Notes: generated by a model not told the origin, from the letters alone. A DNA stretch of 64,000 bases from Siphonodentalium dalli (GCA_032622095.1 CP136061.1:56495762-56559761), one strand, 5' to 3'; shown: positions 34,926-46,801, counted from the stretch's first letter. A program made the numbers and translations.

Positions 34926-35399
34926 CACACGCATGTGTTCGCCCGGTTGTTGTAGTGGTTCATGGTCCCAAATGAATGATACATTCGGTTGAATAAAAGA
35001 ATACAAATAAACATGAAAATGTGCCATCATCTGCACACGTCACACGTGTATAATGGATTCCATTACGATAAAACGGTAATAGGTGCATAAGTTGTCCAAC
35101 AGATATGGTCAACGGTCAAAGAGCTTATAGGCGGCCATAGACCAAGTCGATGACCGATAATAAGCTCGATGTCCGTTAACCATTTCTATTGGGCCTCTAA
35201 TACACCCCAATTCCCCCACCAATTCATGTTATTAATATTATATCGGCAAATCAGCCATTAACCATTTCCAATACACTACAATTGTCCGACAAGGTCGTGA
35301 AATTGCTATTATTGTCGCCTAGTGATGTAAGGGTCGTGCTATTATTGAGTGTGTCAAACCATTAACGGCCCCAAACCATTAACGGCCCGACACGTACGT
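34926..35399. other. Non-coding spacer
   Basis: Nothing recognisable apart from scattered CACACGTGT-like words shared with the zinc-finger pseudogene sequence. Highly diverged pseudogene remains are possible. Confidence 0.3.
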
Positions 35400-35499
35400 C
35401 ACAAACAAGAGCTGTGGGGCCGTTATGCGAATTCAAAGCACCGAAGCACGGGTTGCTGTCCTACAGGAAAGCGCACGAAGTGTTAATAAGGATTGTTCG

Positions 35500-36200
35500 G
35501 CTACCACTGGGTCATGGAGTGGATTGTCATATGATCTACATTTTTTCCGGACTGATTAAATGCCTCCGACACATGTCACACGCGCATGGTAGATTGCGGA
35601 TGTGGAGTCTCTATGCTTCGATATATTCTCATATGATCTGCTAGTTTTTCCCGGACTGATTAAATGCCTCTGACACATGTCACACTCGTGTGGTAGATTG
35701 CTGATGTGGATTATCTATGCTTCGATAGAATTGCGGTATGACTGATCCATAGCCACGTCACACTCGTATGGGCGACCCCCGGTGTGTATTCTTGTGTGTT
35801 GCCACGTTTTCTGGATCACGAAATGTCTTATATAAATAAGACACACACCAAATATAAGATGCCGCACACTAGTATGTGCGATCGCCGGTGTAAGTGTTGG
35901 TCACTTAAGCATTATCAGACTCAAGATATGACTGAATTTATTCTGACAAACGTCACACGGTGATCGCCGGTGTGAATTGTTCTATATGTTGTCAGGTTAT
36001 CGGAATAACTAAATTTCTTATGGCACACGTCACACTCGTAAGGCTGATTACCGGTGTTGGTCCTCTTATGCATGGTCAGAATCCAGATATGACTGACATA
36101 CGTCACACTCTTTTTGGCGATCCCCGGTGTGGCCATCTTCTGCATGGTCAGACTCCAGATATGACTGAATTCCTTCTGACACACGCCATTCTTTGACAAA
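35500..36200 (-). pseudogene. C2H2 zinc-finger pseudogene E (several fingers)
   Basis: Minus-strand reading shows decayed fingers. The best is GNQPYECDVCHKKFSYSDNL followed by TTYRTIHTGDH (about 35960-36050), where the first zinc-binding His is replaced by Tyr. Others have CDV(T/A) for CDVC, and there are frame changes about every 60-100 bp. Plus-strand words such as CACACGTCACACTCGTATGG recur at finger spacing (84 bp and multiples) through 35560-36180. At least six finger positions can be guessed. The 126-codon minus frame 35921-36301 is a fragment of it. Confidence 0.7.
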
Positions 36201-36301
36201 TGGGCTAAATTTGTTAGTTTTCTGAGCAACGGTAAGTGGGAGGAAATGGTATCGTATCCCTGCTCTCTAGTATACGACAAGGACGTAAAGCAGGCTAGCA
36301 T

Positions 36302-38160
36302 ATATTGGGACGTTGCATAAGATTATTACAGGTGGGAGATAGTGGGTGGACAGCTGGTCGCTTTACAAGCCCATGTGATCAGACGACGTCTTAATGATAG
36401 CGCTTTACAAGCCTCTGTGATCAGACGTCTTAATGGTATGCATAGCGTCCTTTTTTAAGTGACGGCTATCATTCTTGCCTTGATAGATGATAGGCAGTGT
36501 AAAATTAAACTATGAAACGTTCAAAAGGTATAAATATAGAACGTTCAGTATGATACTAAATTCAAATATCAATATGGAAATTGAACTAAAAAGGGAGGTC
36601 AGTTCACATAATAAATATATATATAACTTCATGGCATCACTTATTTTAATATGATCGCAGTAATGTTTTAAAATTAATAAGTGATAAATTTATGGCAAAT
36701 TGTGGATATCTCTAACGAAAATAACGCCTTGATTCAGCGTACTTTATAAAGGATGCTAGGCATGGCTGGGACCCTGAAGATTTCCATTCGCGATCCCTAT
36801 AAAGGACACTATGAGTGGTATAGTGGTCAATACATGTCGAACAATTCTTAACATACCCATCTTTATTAAACGCCTGATCCCCTAAATTACAGTGTTCCTG
36901 TTGTTCCATATTTACAAATCCGTATGGACGTTGACGTCAGATGACGTTCCTCTCAGCCACGAAACCGGAAATATAAAATAAAAGCATCACCATACACGAC
37001 AGAGCAAGCTCTGTATGACTTCCTATGCCTGTATTCTTACTTATATGCTCGTACTCAACAACTGGATTATTATATAGTGCAGGTAGTTTATTATATACAG
37101 AACGACACTCATGGCGAATTTATTATCGTGGTAGATCGGACGCACATCGCCGCGGCATATAGGATTTTATATATCTTTAATTCATTCTTAATAGAAAATC
37201 ATTACAGATAAAAGAATAAATTGAAGCGAATTCAGTCGTTACGAACCAAACTACCCCGTTTATAAAATAAACCTAACCGGTTTTCGAGCCATCTGTCGAG
37301 TCCTATTTTGATAAATTGCCAATCTTGGATTTACCAGACGTTTTCCAGTAGGAACAGTTCAAAGACAACCTGGAACTTGCTTCATGTGACAAATGGTAGA
37401 TGGCATATACAACGTGACGCTATTGGCATGCGTTTCTTGGAAATTGAAATACTTGTAGGTTTTTAGACGTACGTCAACGGTTTCTGTGGTGAATATAGAA
37501 CAATTCACAATCATTCATTTTGACTAAGACCTGACACATAGTTTTGCGATCGTGTGGAGAAAAGAGGTAGATGCCCGCTGAATCGTGTTGCTGGTGTACC
37601 ATCGTTCGGAGCAGGGACATCCTCATAGCTTACATTTTATTTTATTTTTTATAAAAACTGAATTCAATGCAACACTGAGATTGGCCATGCACACAAAATC
37701 TTTAAAAAACACATCAGGGATAAAATTCAGCAAGTGAGCTTATAGTATATAGTCCATGTGGTTTATGGTGACTTTACCGCGTCAGTCACGCCAGCCATGG
37801 CATCTGTGCCATTTCGTTTAGAAACAATGTCCATATATGTACAAAGCGATTTGATAATAGCGGCGATCATGTGTGACGATATCATGAACAGCGAGGTCTG
37901 CAGATACCGTGACCGTTATACCTCTTTTAAATTATACCATATATAGTTGGCTGGTATCCGGTGAATATCACCATTGGGATATAATAGGGTAAGCCTCTAG
38001 ATATCGAACAAAAACATTTTTTTGAAATATTCTCTCGGTTAAATTACATTATTTTACAAACTGGAATCAATCTGAAAAATCTAATTCCATTAAAGAATAT
38101 TGCTACAGATATGATCGACAATTAAAAGACGGTTACAATGTGATCGACCACGAGAAGTTT
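36302..38160. other. Non-coding; no gene recognised
   Basis: A short duplication (CGCTTTACAAGCC ... TGTGATCAGACG) lies at 36358-36430. A TGACGTCAGATGACG word near 36932 resembles a CRE-like site just upstream of a 65-codon minus frame (36712-36909). That frame begins MEQQEHCNLGDQAF but has no family resemblance I can name. A second small frame at 37758-37946 (+) is equally unsupported. Confidence 0.35.
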
Positions 38161-38179
38161 GCATCAAATCCGGCCTCTT

Positions 38180-38275
38180 TTAAACAAGACAGTCAAAGAC
38201 TGTGGGGTAGCTCACCTGACTGCAAAGACTGATGAGACTGGGACTCTGGAGACCACAATAGTCAGAACTTTTCAT
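38180..38275 (-). repeat. Interspersed repeat, inverse of 6364-6445
   Basis: Minus-strand reading gives TGACTATTGTGG, CAGAGTCCCAGTCT and CACAGTCTTTGACTGTCTTG, matching the start of the repeat at 6364 at roughly 80 percent by eye. Class unknown. Confidence 0.55.
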
Positions 38276-38689
38276 AAGCACTTTGAAAAAAGTAGATCTA
38301 AACACGATATGTGGCTAGAGAGGCTTCAGTAGTGTACAGTGGGTAATTTCAAGGTGATTATCCACCATGAAATTGCCCAACTGTTCACTACTGATCACCC
38401 CCCTCCTCCAGCTCAACAAGTCCCCTCCCGACCGGGCTCCAGACTCCCAAGTCTTGGGTTGGAATTTCACAACCGACATCTCAAACTTTCTCAATTTTTG
38501 GAAATTTCCAATCTCACAAGCACCTTTTTATAAAACCATTTAGACATGTTTGAAGCCCATTTATCCATGGACCCAAAACACCATACATGTATGTCAGATT
38601 AATCAGTTAGGTAGTTCCAATGAAGATGTTTTAATGAATTTGGTATTTCAATGATTTTTTAAACACAAAATTGTTAACTCCCCATAGCC

Positions 38690-39600
38690 CCCGTCATTTC
38701 TTAACAGGTTGACCTGATGTTAACAAATCTGAATATCAGTCACTAAAGGATCATCCATACTATATGTAAGCTAAATAGTCCAACCTCTCTTGAGAAGACA
38801 ATTTAAGAATGACTATAGAGACATACAGTTATGTCCCTGGTCCCACCCTATTTAACCTGGTGACCACATCTGAATAAATTTCAATACCAAACACCAAAGA
38901 ACCCTTCATACTAAATATCAGCAAAATAGACCTGTTAACATTTGTGGCGATTTCGGTCGAACAGTTTAACCCGAAGTAGGAAAATGTGGACTGTTACTGG
39001 TTGAAAAATCAAATCTACAGCCTCATTGCCTCCACCCAGGCAGCTTAGAAATCAATAGGAATCTATATATTATTACACCAGTATCAAACAGCATACATAC
39101 AGGTAGGGTGGGTGGTTGAGAGTTAAATCTCTTATCTCTGCCCTTATTTGAACAAATGTGAATCCCCATCTATGAGATCTATTCATCTAGAAATTTCAAA
39201 CGGTATATTTTAAGAGTTGAAGAAAACTGATTTTCCTCAAACGTTTCCTAAAAATGACCCCACGTGTACAAATCTGAACCCCACTCACCAAAGGACCCTC
39301 CATACCAAAAGCTAAATAGGCCTGATGGTTTCTGAAGAATTACTATGGAGGGAAAGAGTTATGGCCCTGGCTTCTCACATATATGACCTGATGAACTCAT
39401 TTGAACAAATCTGAATGTGAGTCAAAATATATAAACCATTTCGGTCTTTAATATGAATGTGGAGAAGAACACAATTGATGGACGGATGGAAACATCCCAA
39501 CAGAGGGATGGACGGGAGGACATACTGACAGACAAATTCAATCCAATATACCCCCCCTCCTCAAGTTTTCTTTGCAAATCAGGGTATAATGAGTACAAAT
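38690..39600 (+). repeat. 'gacccatttgaacaaat' tandem monomers, array 1
   Basis: Diverged ~150-190 bp monomers with landmarks AACAAATCTGAA, CAGTCACTAAAGGA, CCATACCAAA, GCTAAATAGGCCTGATGG, GAATTACTATGGAGG and AAGAGTTATGGCCCTGGC. It ends in a GGACGGA-type run and AATCCAATATACCCCCC near 39540. Non-coding interspersed or tandem family; other copies lie at 5281-5530 and 40470-41000. Confidence 0.75.
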
Positions 39601-39652
39601 GGATAGGTGGTGGTTAAGAATATAATAGTGGAACAGCCAAGCCTGGATATAG

Positions 39653-40062
39653 TGTCTGACTTTTGCAGAATGAGGTCAATAAAGGGTGAATTTAGTGCTG
39701 CAATCCTGTAAGGTGGGCTAGCATCACCAAATTCACCCTCTGTGGACCTCATTATTCTTAGGCCTCAACTGCCATGGGAGACATAGGAACAGATTGAAGT
39801 TGTCCAGTTAATTGGTGATGTGCACCCATTGGGCACTTCAATTATCAATTTTATCTTCTGACAGCAAATTAGGGAATATAGAAACTGAACAGAAGGGAAA
39901 AAGTAAGTAGAAATGTCAATTTAAGACCTGTATACTTCCCTGAAGATGAGGCCTAAGCAGAATGAGGTCCCTGGAGAGTGTATTTGGTGATGCTAGCCTA
40001 CTGTGCAGAGTAGCATCACTAAATTCACCCTCTGGGGACCTCATTCTGCAAATGTCAGACAT
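39653..40062. mobile_element. Compound four-arm foldback element
   Basis: Outer ends TGTCTGACTTTTGCAGAATG and inverse CATTCTGCAAATGTCAGACA. Each half is itself a hairpin: GAATGAGGTC ... GGGTGAATTTAGTG pairs with CACCAAATTCACCCTC ... GGACCTCATT (39676-39758), and the same again at 39958-40045. The two hairpins are also inverted relative to each other, with GAGGCCTAAG and CTTAGGCCTC near the junction. 410 bp, non-coding. Confidence 0.7.
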
Positions 40063-40239
40063 ACAGCATTTTGTTTTGATATGATATGTTAATGATACAC
40101 ACATAGCATGACTGTTTACACCTAGCTGTCAGCCAGCTAGATAACATCTGAATTGATGACTGTTATTAACTCTTTCTGTCTGGGGCCAATACCATACTTT
40201 ATGGATGTTACAAGGTGTCAGTTTTTCCAATTAATTTTT

Positions 40240-40330
40240 TCTTGACTGCAGTGGATGCAGGGCGGCGCAGATTGGGGGGGGGGGTGGTAGTGGGGACAGG
40301 GGTGTAGAGGGGTGAGGAGGGAAAGGGGTG
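40240..40330. repeat. G-rich stretch
   Basis: A G-run followed by GGTGGTAGTGGGGACAGGGG and GGGTGAGGAGGG. Four or more G-tracts on one strand could form a G-quadruplex. Strand-asymmetric low-complexity DNA otherwise. Confidence 0.6.
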
Positions 40331-40469
40331 GAATGGGGTGTTTTGTGTCTAAAAAAAATACTAAAAATCAGGGGTTAAAATGAAAAAAATATTTTTGTAT
40401 TGGTTCATTTTGAATTGTGATTTGTTTTTTGAATTGAGCAAGGATTTATATTTAACAATATTGTTTTTT

Positions 40470-41000
40470 TTTTTAAAGTTATGTTCCTGACACGGCCCCT
40501 ATTTGACACACTGACCCCATTTGAACAAATCTGAACCCCAGTCACACAAGGACCCACCATACAAAATATTAGCTAAATCGGCCTGATGATTCTGGAGAAG
40601 AAGTCATTCTAATAATTACTAGGGAGAATAGAGTTATGTCCCTGATTCTGCCCCTATTTGACCCAGTGTATTTGACCCAGTGACCCCATTTGAACAAATC
40701 TGACCCCCAGTCACTCAAGGACCTTCCATACCAAATATAAGCTAAATAGGCCTGATTGTTCTTGAAAAGAAGTTGTTTTAAGAATTACTATGGCGGGAAA
40801 GAGTTATGGCCCTAGCTTCGCAACTATTTGACTCGGTGACCTTATTTTAACAAATCTGAGTCTGAGTCAAGCAGGGAACATCCACACCAAATATGAATTC
40901 ATTTGGCCTTATGATACTGGAGAAGAAGATGATTGTTGACGAACGGACGGACGGACAGACGGACGGACGGGCGGACGACGGACGAGGAGTGATGACTATA
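40470..41000 (+). repeat. 'gacccatttgaacaaat' tandem monomers, array 2
   Basis: At least three monomers with GACCCCATTTGAACAAATCT at about 40513 and 40681, and an internal duplication of TATTTGACCCAGTG (40650-40680). Ends in a run of GGACGGACGGAC type (40940-40985). This is the cleanest copy of the family seen at 5281 and 38690. Confidence 0.8.
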
Positions 41001-41044
41001 GCTCCACCGCAGACTTCAATGTGGTATCATCCGAATGGTCTGTT

Positions 41045-41205
41045 CTAAAAATAGACACATAAACGGTCCCGATTTAATATTCGAAATAAAATCAATATTA
41101 ATTGGTAGAAGCTTTTCCGGACAGGGGTCTTCAGTTCATATTGATTATTGTATACCCACGCAACTATTTAAAATTTGTTATTTAAAGAGATAATCCATCT
41201 TTAAG
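41045..41205. mobile_element. Single arm of the ~0.53 kb MITE family
   Basis: Inverse of the left arm of 7545-8065: AATATTCGAAATAAAATCAA, TTTCCGGACAGGGGTCTTC, TTTAAAGAGATAATCCA. The second arm is missing, so it is a truncated copy. Confidence 0.7.
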
Positions 41206-42409
41206 ATCATACGAAAGTGGCACTGGACTCAGCTAAGAAAGCAGCGATAATTTGAAACCATTAAAATATTTTTGACATGCACGCGTGTGCGACATCTAAG
41301 ATCGAATTAAGAAAACAGCAAAGTGTAAAAGGGTATACACCTCCTTGATATGCATAGACATTACAACCATATAAAGAGAGCATCTATAATTGTCACTCGG
41401 CAATACGACCACGCTGTGTGACATAATATTACCGAATATTGAGAAAAATAAAATAAACAAATACAAACGAGAGAAAAGCCGTGTGCATGCGTGCAAAGTC
41501 TCACCAATAATAACAAGATGCGACCAGTAACATCGACGGTGTCTTGTGCTAATACATCTCGTATACACAGTCAGCAGTGGTGGCGTCAACGTTTAACGCC
41601 ATATATGGCTAATTGGGCTACCATTGAAGACCACAGTGGAAATAAGTGAGCTTTGGTTTGATTTCCTGTGCGCTCCTTGATGGCAATCTATGGTATGACT
41701 TGTCAGACCGATCATATGCATGTGCAGATGTCTCTTCGACTTCTCGATCTACCTCTCTACATCCATCTCTATCTCTCATTGTCTTATTTATCTCCTGTTA
41801 TATCACCAGTATCTATTAAGAAACTCGACAGTCCTGTTGAGGGGGAGGGTGGGATAGCACGGGTTGATTATCATGTTTCTATATAAGGTATGAGTATTTA
41901 TTTAGTAGTTATTACTAAGCTATAGCTAAGTTAATTCACTATCTTGTCCGTCTGGAGAACTGTCAAGCTGCCTTCCTGTCACATTTATATATCTATATTT
42001 GTTATATATACTATATGAATGTCACACTCTCACTCTGTACAATTGCCCTTTTGCATATGTGCGTATGCTTACCTATATATTTGTTAAGCATCTATTAGCC
42101 ATTAAAAATATATAGATATCGACACAAGAATGAATAGCTCTGGACAAACCTATGAAGATTTTTAATTGTTATTTTGCCGCTTTAATAAATAAGCCATTTT
42201 TTAGTTTCGAATTCTTATCTTATACTGTTTCAGTCATGAACGGGCGTTGGTTTAGAAACTGAACGGGATATGGGGGGGGGGGGGTGCGTACACCACAAAT
42301 CCCATCTAACACAATATAGATTGTCACAAAGACAGTTAATCGGTTCATACATACTGTATCATATTCACAAATCACAAAGGGTGCGGTTTAACAAGGAGTC
42401 TCATATATG
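41206..42409. other. Non-coding; 3' flank of zinc-finger paralog 2
   Basis: Pyrimidine-rich simple sequence at 41740-41800 (ATCTCTATCTCTCATTGTC) and a G14 run at 42271-42284. A frame at 41296-41589 (minus) shows no domain. I see no gene. Confidence 0.4.
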
Positions 42410-44239
42410 TTAGTTTTGCTCCAAAGAATCAGTGGAACACTTGCTTGCTTCATGCTCAGCTCCAGTCATCAAAATGTTTAGAGGTGCACCAATATCTAGA
42501 TTTTGCTGCACTGATGCAGACAACATATTTCCTTCTTCGTGACATGTAGCTATGTGCTGTATCAAATACTTCTTACGAGAATATCCTTGTTCACATTGGT
42601 CACAATTGTACACGCTTTCCATAGTGTGTGTCATTACGTGAGTTTTCAGATTGCTACGCGAGAAGAAACGCCATCCACAGACACCACATCCGAAAGGTTT
42701 CGTGTCAGAATGTATTACCATGTGTTTCGTTAAATTTCCCTTATCGCGGAATGTCTTCTTGCACACGTTGCACGCGTGACTCTTTTCTCCTGTGTGGACA
42801 CTTCTATGTTTAAGAACAGAGATTTTTCTCTTGAATGTCTTACCACATATATCACACGCAAACGGTTGTGTTTCGGTATGCACAACTCTGTGGGAATGCA
42901 AACTAGATTTCGACGAAAAATTCCGTCCGCATGTTTCGCACACGTAACGCTCAACATCCGACTTGTCTCTGTGGCATACACACGCACATTCGGCATGTGA
43001 AGTTTCATGTTTACATGTGTCACAATTTTCTGGACCGACCCCTACATGCAGTAACATGTGTGTCGACATATGCTGTTTTGCTGTGAAGCTCTTGTTGCAC
43101 ACAGAGCATTTATGTGGTTTCAGTCCCCGGTGTGAAGCAATATGGCGTGTCATTCCTGCTTTCCATTTGAAGGTTTTGTCACACATATCGCACGAAAATG
43201 GTCGATCGTGAGAATGAGCTGAACGGTGGACACGTAACACAGATCTAAGTGTGAAACGTTTCTCACAAATATCACAGGCATACTTTTGTGTACCAGCATG
43301 CACATCTTTATGACGTCGTAGCGAAATTTTATTGTTAAATGATCTCTGGCATATATCGCATGCATAAGGCTTATCATCTGAATGAGTTTGTTTGTGATTA
43401 TACAGTCCATGCTTGTCAACGAACGTCTTCCCACAAACTTCACAAATTTCATTCCTCACATCCGAATGAATGTGTTGCTTGTGATTATTCAAACCACCCT
43501 TCAATGTGAAACGTCTGTCACATATCTCACAAGCAAATGGCTTGATTCCCAAATGTGCATTCATATGCCTGGTGAACTCAGTTTTCTTGCGGAATAGCTT
43601 TGAACAAATATCACATTGTCTTATTTCGCTACACCTCGCGCGAGGCGTGGGTAATTTGTGAACGCTTTTAATATGTGTATTTAGATCATCCCTCCTCTTG
43701 AACTTTTTCTCACAAGTGTCACAGTCGAAAGCTCTTTCTTCACTGTGGCTGTGCATGTGTCGGCTCAGATCGTATCTCCTAGGAAACTGTTTTGAACACA
43801 CGTCACATGCAAACTTATTGCATGTTTTGTTTAACACAGAGTCTAATTCATCACCTGAGTCTGATGATTGTGAGCGGCGTTCTGGACCTTGTGGGTCTGA
43901 ATCCGATGTGCTGGATTGGTCATGATTTGGATCTTCATTCTCAGCAGGGGATAACTTACTGGAATGACGTTCCACGTTCACTTTTTCTTTTGTACTAATT
44001 TCTGACATTCCGTCACGTCCACTGGAATCAACATGACCGATGATAGTGATACCGGTACATGGTGTATCGTCGCTTTGTTCGTCTTCATGTTCGTTACACT
44101 GTAAATCAGCGATATCGATTAAACCGCGCAAATTTTTCAGAAAGTTACGATGGACATCACGAACATGTTTTTTCAGGAGGTCTCTTGATCCAAACTTTTC
44201 CTGACATACGTCACAGTCTATTGGTCGTGTTGGTTCCAT
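42410..44239 (-). CDS. C2H2 zinc-finger protein, paralog 2 (15 intact fingers)
   Basis: Intronless 609-aa paralog of the protein at 24836-26536, same strand, about 16 kb away. The architecture is the same: lone N-terminal finger (CDVCQEKF...H), acidic Ser-rich linker with DQSSTSDSDPQGPE, then fourteen array fingers. All Cys2His2 ligands are present, including finger 6 (CEVCGKTF...). The extra cluster CDTCKHETSHAECACVCH is conserved. It has a ~40-residue C-terminal tail (from GNMLSASV to SLEQN) absent from paralog 1, which stops five codons after the last His. The start at the conserved MEPT (44239) is preferred; the 19-codon upstream extension is not in frame with that of paralog 1. Likely a nuclear transcription factor or DNA-binding silencer; target unknown. 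Confidence 0.92.
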   Translation of the reverse strand: MEPTRPIDCDVCQEKFGSRDLLKKHVRDVHRNFLKNLRGLIDIADLQCNEHEDEQSDDTPCTGITIIGHVDSSGRDGMSEISTKEKVNVERHSSKLSPAENEDPNHDQSSTSDSDPQGPERRSQSSDSGDELDSVLNKTCNKFACDVCSKQFPRRYDLSRHMHSHSEERAFDCDTCEKKFKRRDDLNTHIKSVHKLPTPRARCSEIRQCDICSKLFRKKTEFTRHMNAHLGIKPFACEICDRRFTLKGGLNNHKQHIHSDVRNEICEVCGKTFVDKHGLYNHKQTHSDDKPYACDICQRSFNNKISLRRHKDVHAGTQKYACDICEKRFTLRSVLRVHRSAHSHDRPFSCDMCDKTFKWKAGMTRHIASHRGLKPHKCSVCNKSFTAKQHMSTHMLLHVGVGPENCDTCKHETSHAECACVCHRDKSDVERYVCETCGRNFSSKSSLHSHRVVHTETQPFACDICGKTFKRKISVLKHRSVHTGEKSHACNVCKKTFRDKGNLTKHMVIHSDTKPFGCGVCGWRFFSRSNLKTHVMTHTMESVYNCDQCEQGYSRKKYLIQHIATCHEEGNMLSASVQQNLDIGAPLNILMTGAEHEASKCSTDSLEQN

Positions 44240-44375
44240 GACGACGACTGTCTCTGTATTAAACGCTCGTGGATGAACAGTTAAGACTCTACACAAAAAA
44301 CAGGACTGATTAAAATTTTCTGGTCATTATTATAAGTTCGCACAAAAGAACGTCGTCCGATTATGAACTGGTTAC
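44240..44375 (-). promoter_or_regulatory. Conserved upstream region of zinc-finger paralog 2
   Basis: Matches 26537-26690: CAGGACTGATTAAAATTTTC, then TGGTCATTATTATAAGTTC and AAAAGAACGTCGTCCGA in plus-strand reading. It marks the outer limit of homology between the two zinc-finger loci. Confidence 0.55.
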
Positions 44376-44611
44376 ATGCGATCTGATATTACAGTTTGCT
44401 TTAATAACCCTTGGTGTCTTTTACATAGATAAATATTGTTTGTTGTTGATAAATAATACAATAGAAGGAAATTGGTTGGTTGACTAACGGTGTTGTTTTG
44501 TCGGTTTAATCGCTTTAATTACTATCCTTAATGCATTGACGTGTAACCGTGAGTTGAGTGAGTTCTGTGTGCCACATATCAACCACTTGACCGTGGTTAA
44601 ACGGCGGTATC

Positions 44612-46190
44612 CCAGATAGCAAAACTATGTTGGCATTACGTTGGCATTACGTTGGCATTACGTTGGCAAAAATTGCCAACGTTTGGCCAACGTTGGGCCA
44701 ACGTTCATTTTCCAACCGTGGTTATCCAACGCATTGCCAACGTTTTGCCAACCGTGGTTTGCCAACGTAATGCCAACGTAATGCCAACCATATAATGCAA
44801 CAATAAATATATATAGTTGATATTGGCGATTTTTATGATTCAAGTCTTAAAATTTTCTATGCTTTTCAAGTGTCTCCCATGTTATCTGCATATTACAGCT
44901 TTCCTCATTGGTCATAATAATTAATTCTCAGGAAATGGAGTTAATGTTGGCAGATGGTTCATTTTCCAACCGTGGTTATCCAACGCATTGCCAACGTTTT
45001 GCCAACCGTGGTTTGCCAACGTAATGCCAACGTAATGCCAACCATATAAATATATTGTTGATATTGGCAATTTTTCTGGTTCAAGACTTAAAATTGTCTA
45101 TGTTTTTCAAGTGTCTCCCATGTTATCTGCATATTACAGCTTTCCTCGTTGGTCATAATAATTAATTCTCAGGAAATGGAGTTAATGTTGGCAGATGGTT
45201 CATTTTTCAACAGTGGTTAAATATCCAACGCATTGCCAACGTTTTGCCAACCGTGGTTTGCCAACGTAATGCCAACGTAATGCCAACCATATAAATATAT
45301 TGTTGATATTGGCAATTTTTCTGGTTCAAGACTTAAAATTGTCTATGTTTTTCAAGTGTCTCCCATGTTATCTGCATATTACAGCTTTCCTCATTGGTCA
45401 TAATAATTAATTCTCAGGAAATGGAGTTAATGTTGGCAGATGGTTCATTTTTCAACAGTGGTTAAATATCCAACGCATTGCCAACGTTTTGCCAACCGTG
45501 GTTTGCCAACGTAATGCCAACGTAATGCCAACCATATAAATATATTGTTGATATTGGCAATTTTTCTGGTTCAAGACTTAAAATTGGCTATGTTTTTCAA
45601 GTGTCTCCCATGTTGTCTGCATATTACAGCTTTCCTCATTGGTCATAATAATTAATTCTCAGGAAATGGAGTTAATGTTGGCAGATGGTTCATTTTTCAA
45701 CAGTGGTTAAATACCAACGCATTGCCAACGTTTTGCCAACCGTGGTTTGCCAACGTAATGCCAACGTAATGCCAACCATATAAATATATTGTTGATATTG
45801 GCAATTTTTCTGGTTCAAGACTTAAAATTGTCTATGTTTTTCAAGTGCCTCCCATGTTATCTGCATATTACATATGGTCTTAATAATTAATTCTCAGGAA
45901 TTGGAGTTAACGTTGGCAGATGGTTAGCCCCGCGTTCATTTTCCAACGGCTTGCCAACCGTGGTTTGCCAACATAATGCCAACCATAATGTTACAATATA
46001 TAGTTGATATTGGCGATTTCTTTATGGTTCAAGTCCATGTCTATGCTTTTCAAGTGTTATAAGTATATTGGTACAGCATTATCAATTAATCATAATGACT
46101 AATACTCAGGAGATGCAGTTAATGTTGGCAGATGGGTGGCATATGGTTGGCAAAGCAACATTGGGCCAATGTTGGAATACCAACACTTTA
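44612..46190. repeat. ~242-bp satellite with CCAACG-rich palindromic core
   Basis: TTAATTCTCAGGAAATGGAG marks successive units at 44921, 45162, 45408 and 45652, with a slightly variant unit at 45888 and a decayed one near 46101. Spacing is 236-246 bp. Each unit combines an imperfect CCAACG-rich core (CATTGCCAACGTTTTGCC, ACCGTGGTTTGCC) with an AT-rich spacer. The first unit (44633-44790) is a foldback of GTTGGCATTACGTTGGC words, preceded by TATCCCAGATAGCAAAA, which resembles an element end. Non-coding; frames inside are artefacts. Confidence 0.85.
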
Positions 46191-46801
46191 CCAATCACTA
46201 ATTACATTGTATCAACATAATGCGAATTGCTTTTTCACTGGTGTGTACATGTAATTATGAGGAATAATCAGCATCCTGGTATAATTTGTGTCTATCACAA
46301 GCTTGCTTCATGATTTATTTGTTTGTGATTCTGCCCAAATATATTTATACAGTGAAATTACACTACCCGGAAATTAAGATTATACATTGAATCAATTGCC
46401 ATGCCCACTGACGGAAAGAGGGACTGACAGATATATGGATGCATAAAGGTCTGGACACACTGACGGACAGATGGATGGACGAGGTCAATCCAGTATACCC
46501 CATTCTTTTTTAGAGTGGGGGTATAATTATAATTGTGCACACTCAGTATATGATATGTAATCAATACAATGATATGCCCTACAGTGCGTGTTGTATCGAA
46601 ACAGGTCTGTTTTGGAGATTATGGCAGCATCAAGTGTTCCAGACACGAGACAAGATATATGCACAATCTCCAATTTAATAAACACAAAGCACAAGATAGA
46701 TCACTGAAATGTACTTGATAAAACAGTATAAAAAAAAATTATTGTACTGAATTTTAGATATATATTCTCGCAATAAATATATGTTATAGGCATAAATATC
46801 C
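46191..46801. other. Non-coding; GGACGGACAG-tail repeat
   Basis: At 46420-46515 GACGGACAGATGGATGGACG followed by CAATCCAGTATACCCC resembles the tail of the array ending near 39550. No gene recognised. Confidence 0.4.

Noticed and set aside
44240-44296. N-terminal extension of zinc-finger paralog 2 (19 codons)
   Set aside because: Not conserved in frame with paralog 1; MEPT is the shared start.
44612-46190. Possible CRISPR or coding repeat
   Set aside because: Whole ~242-bp units are repeated including the spacer parts, as in satellites.
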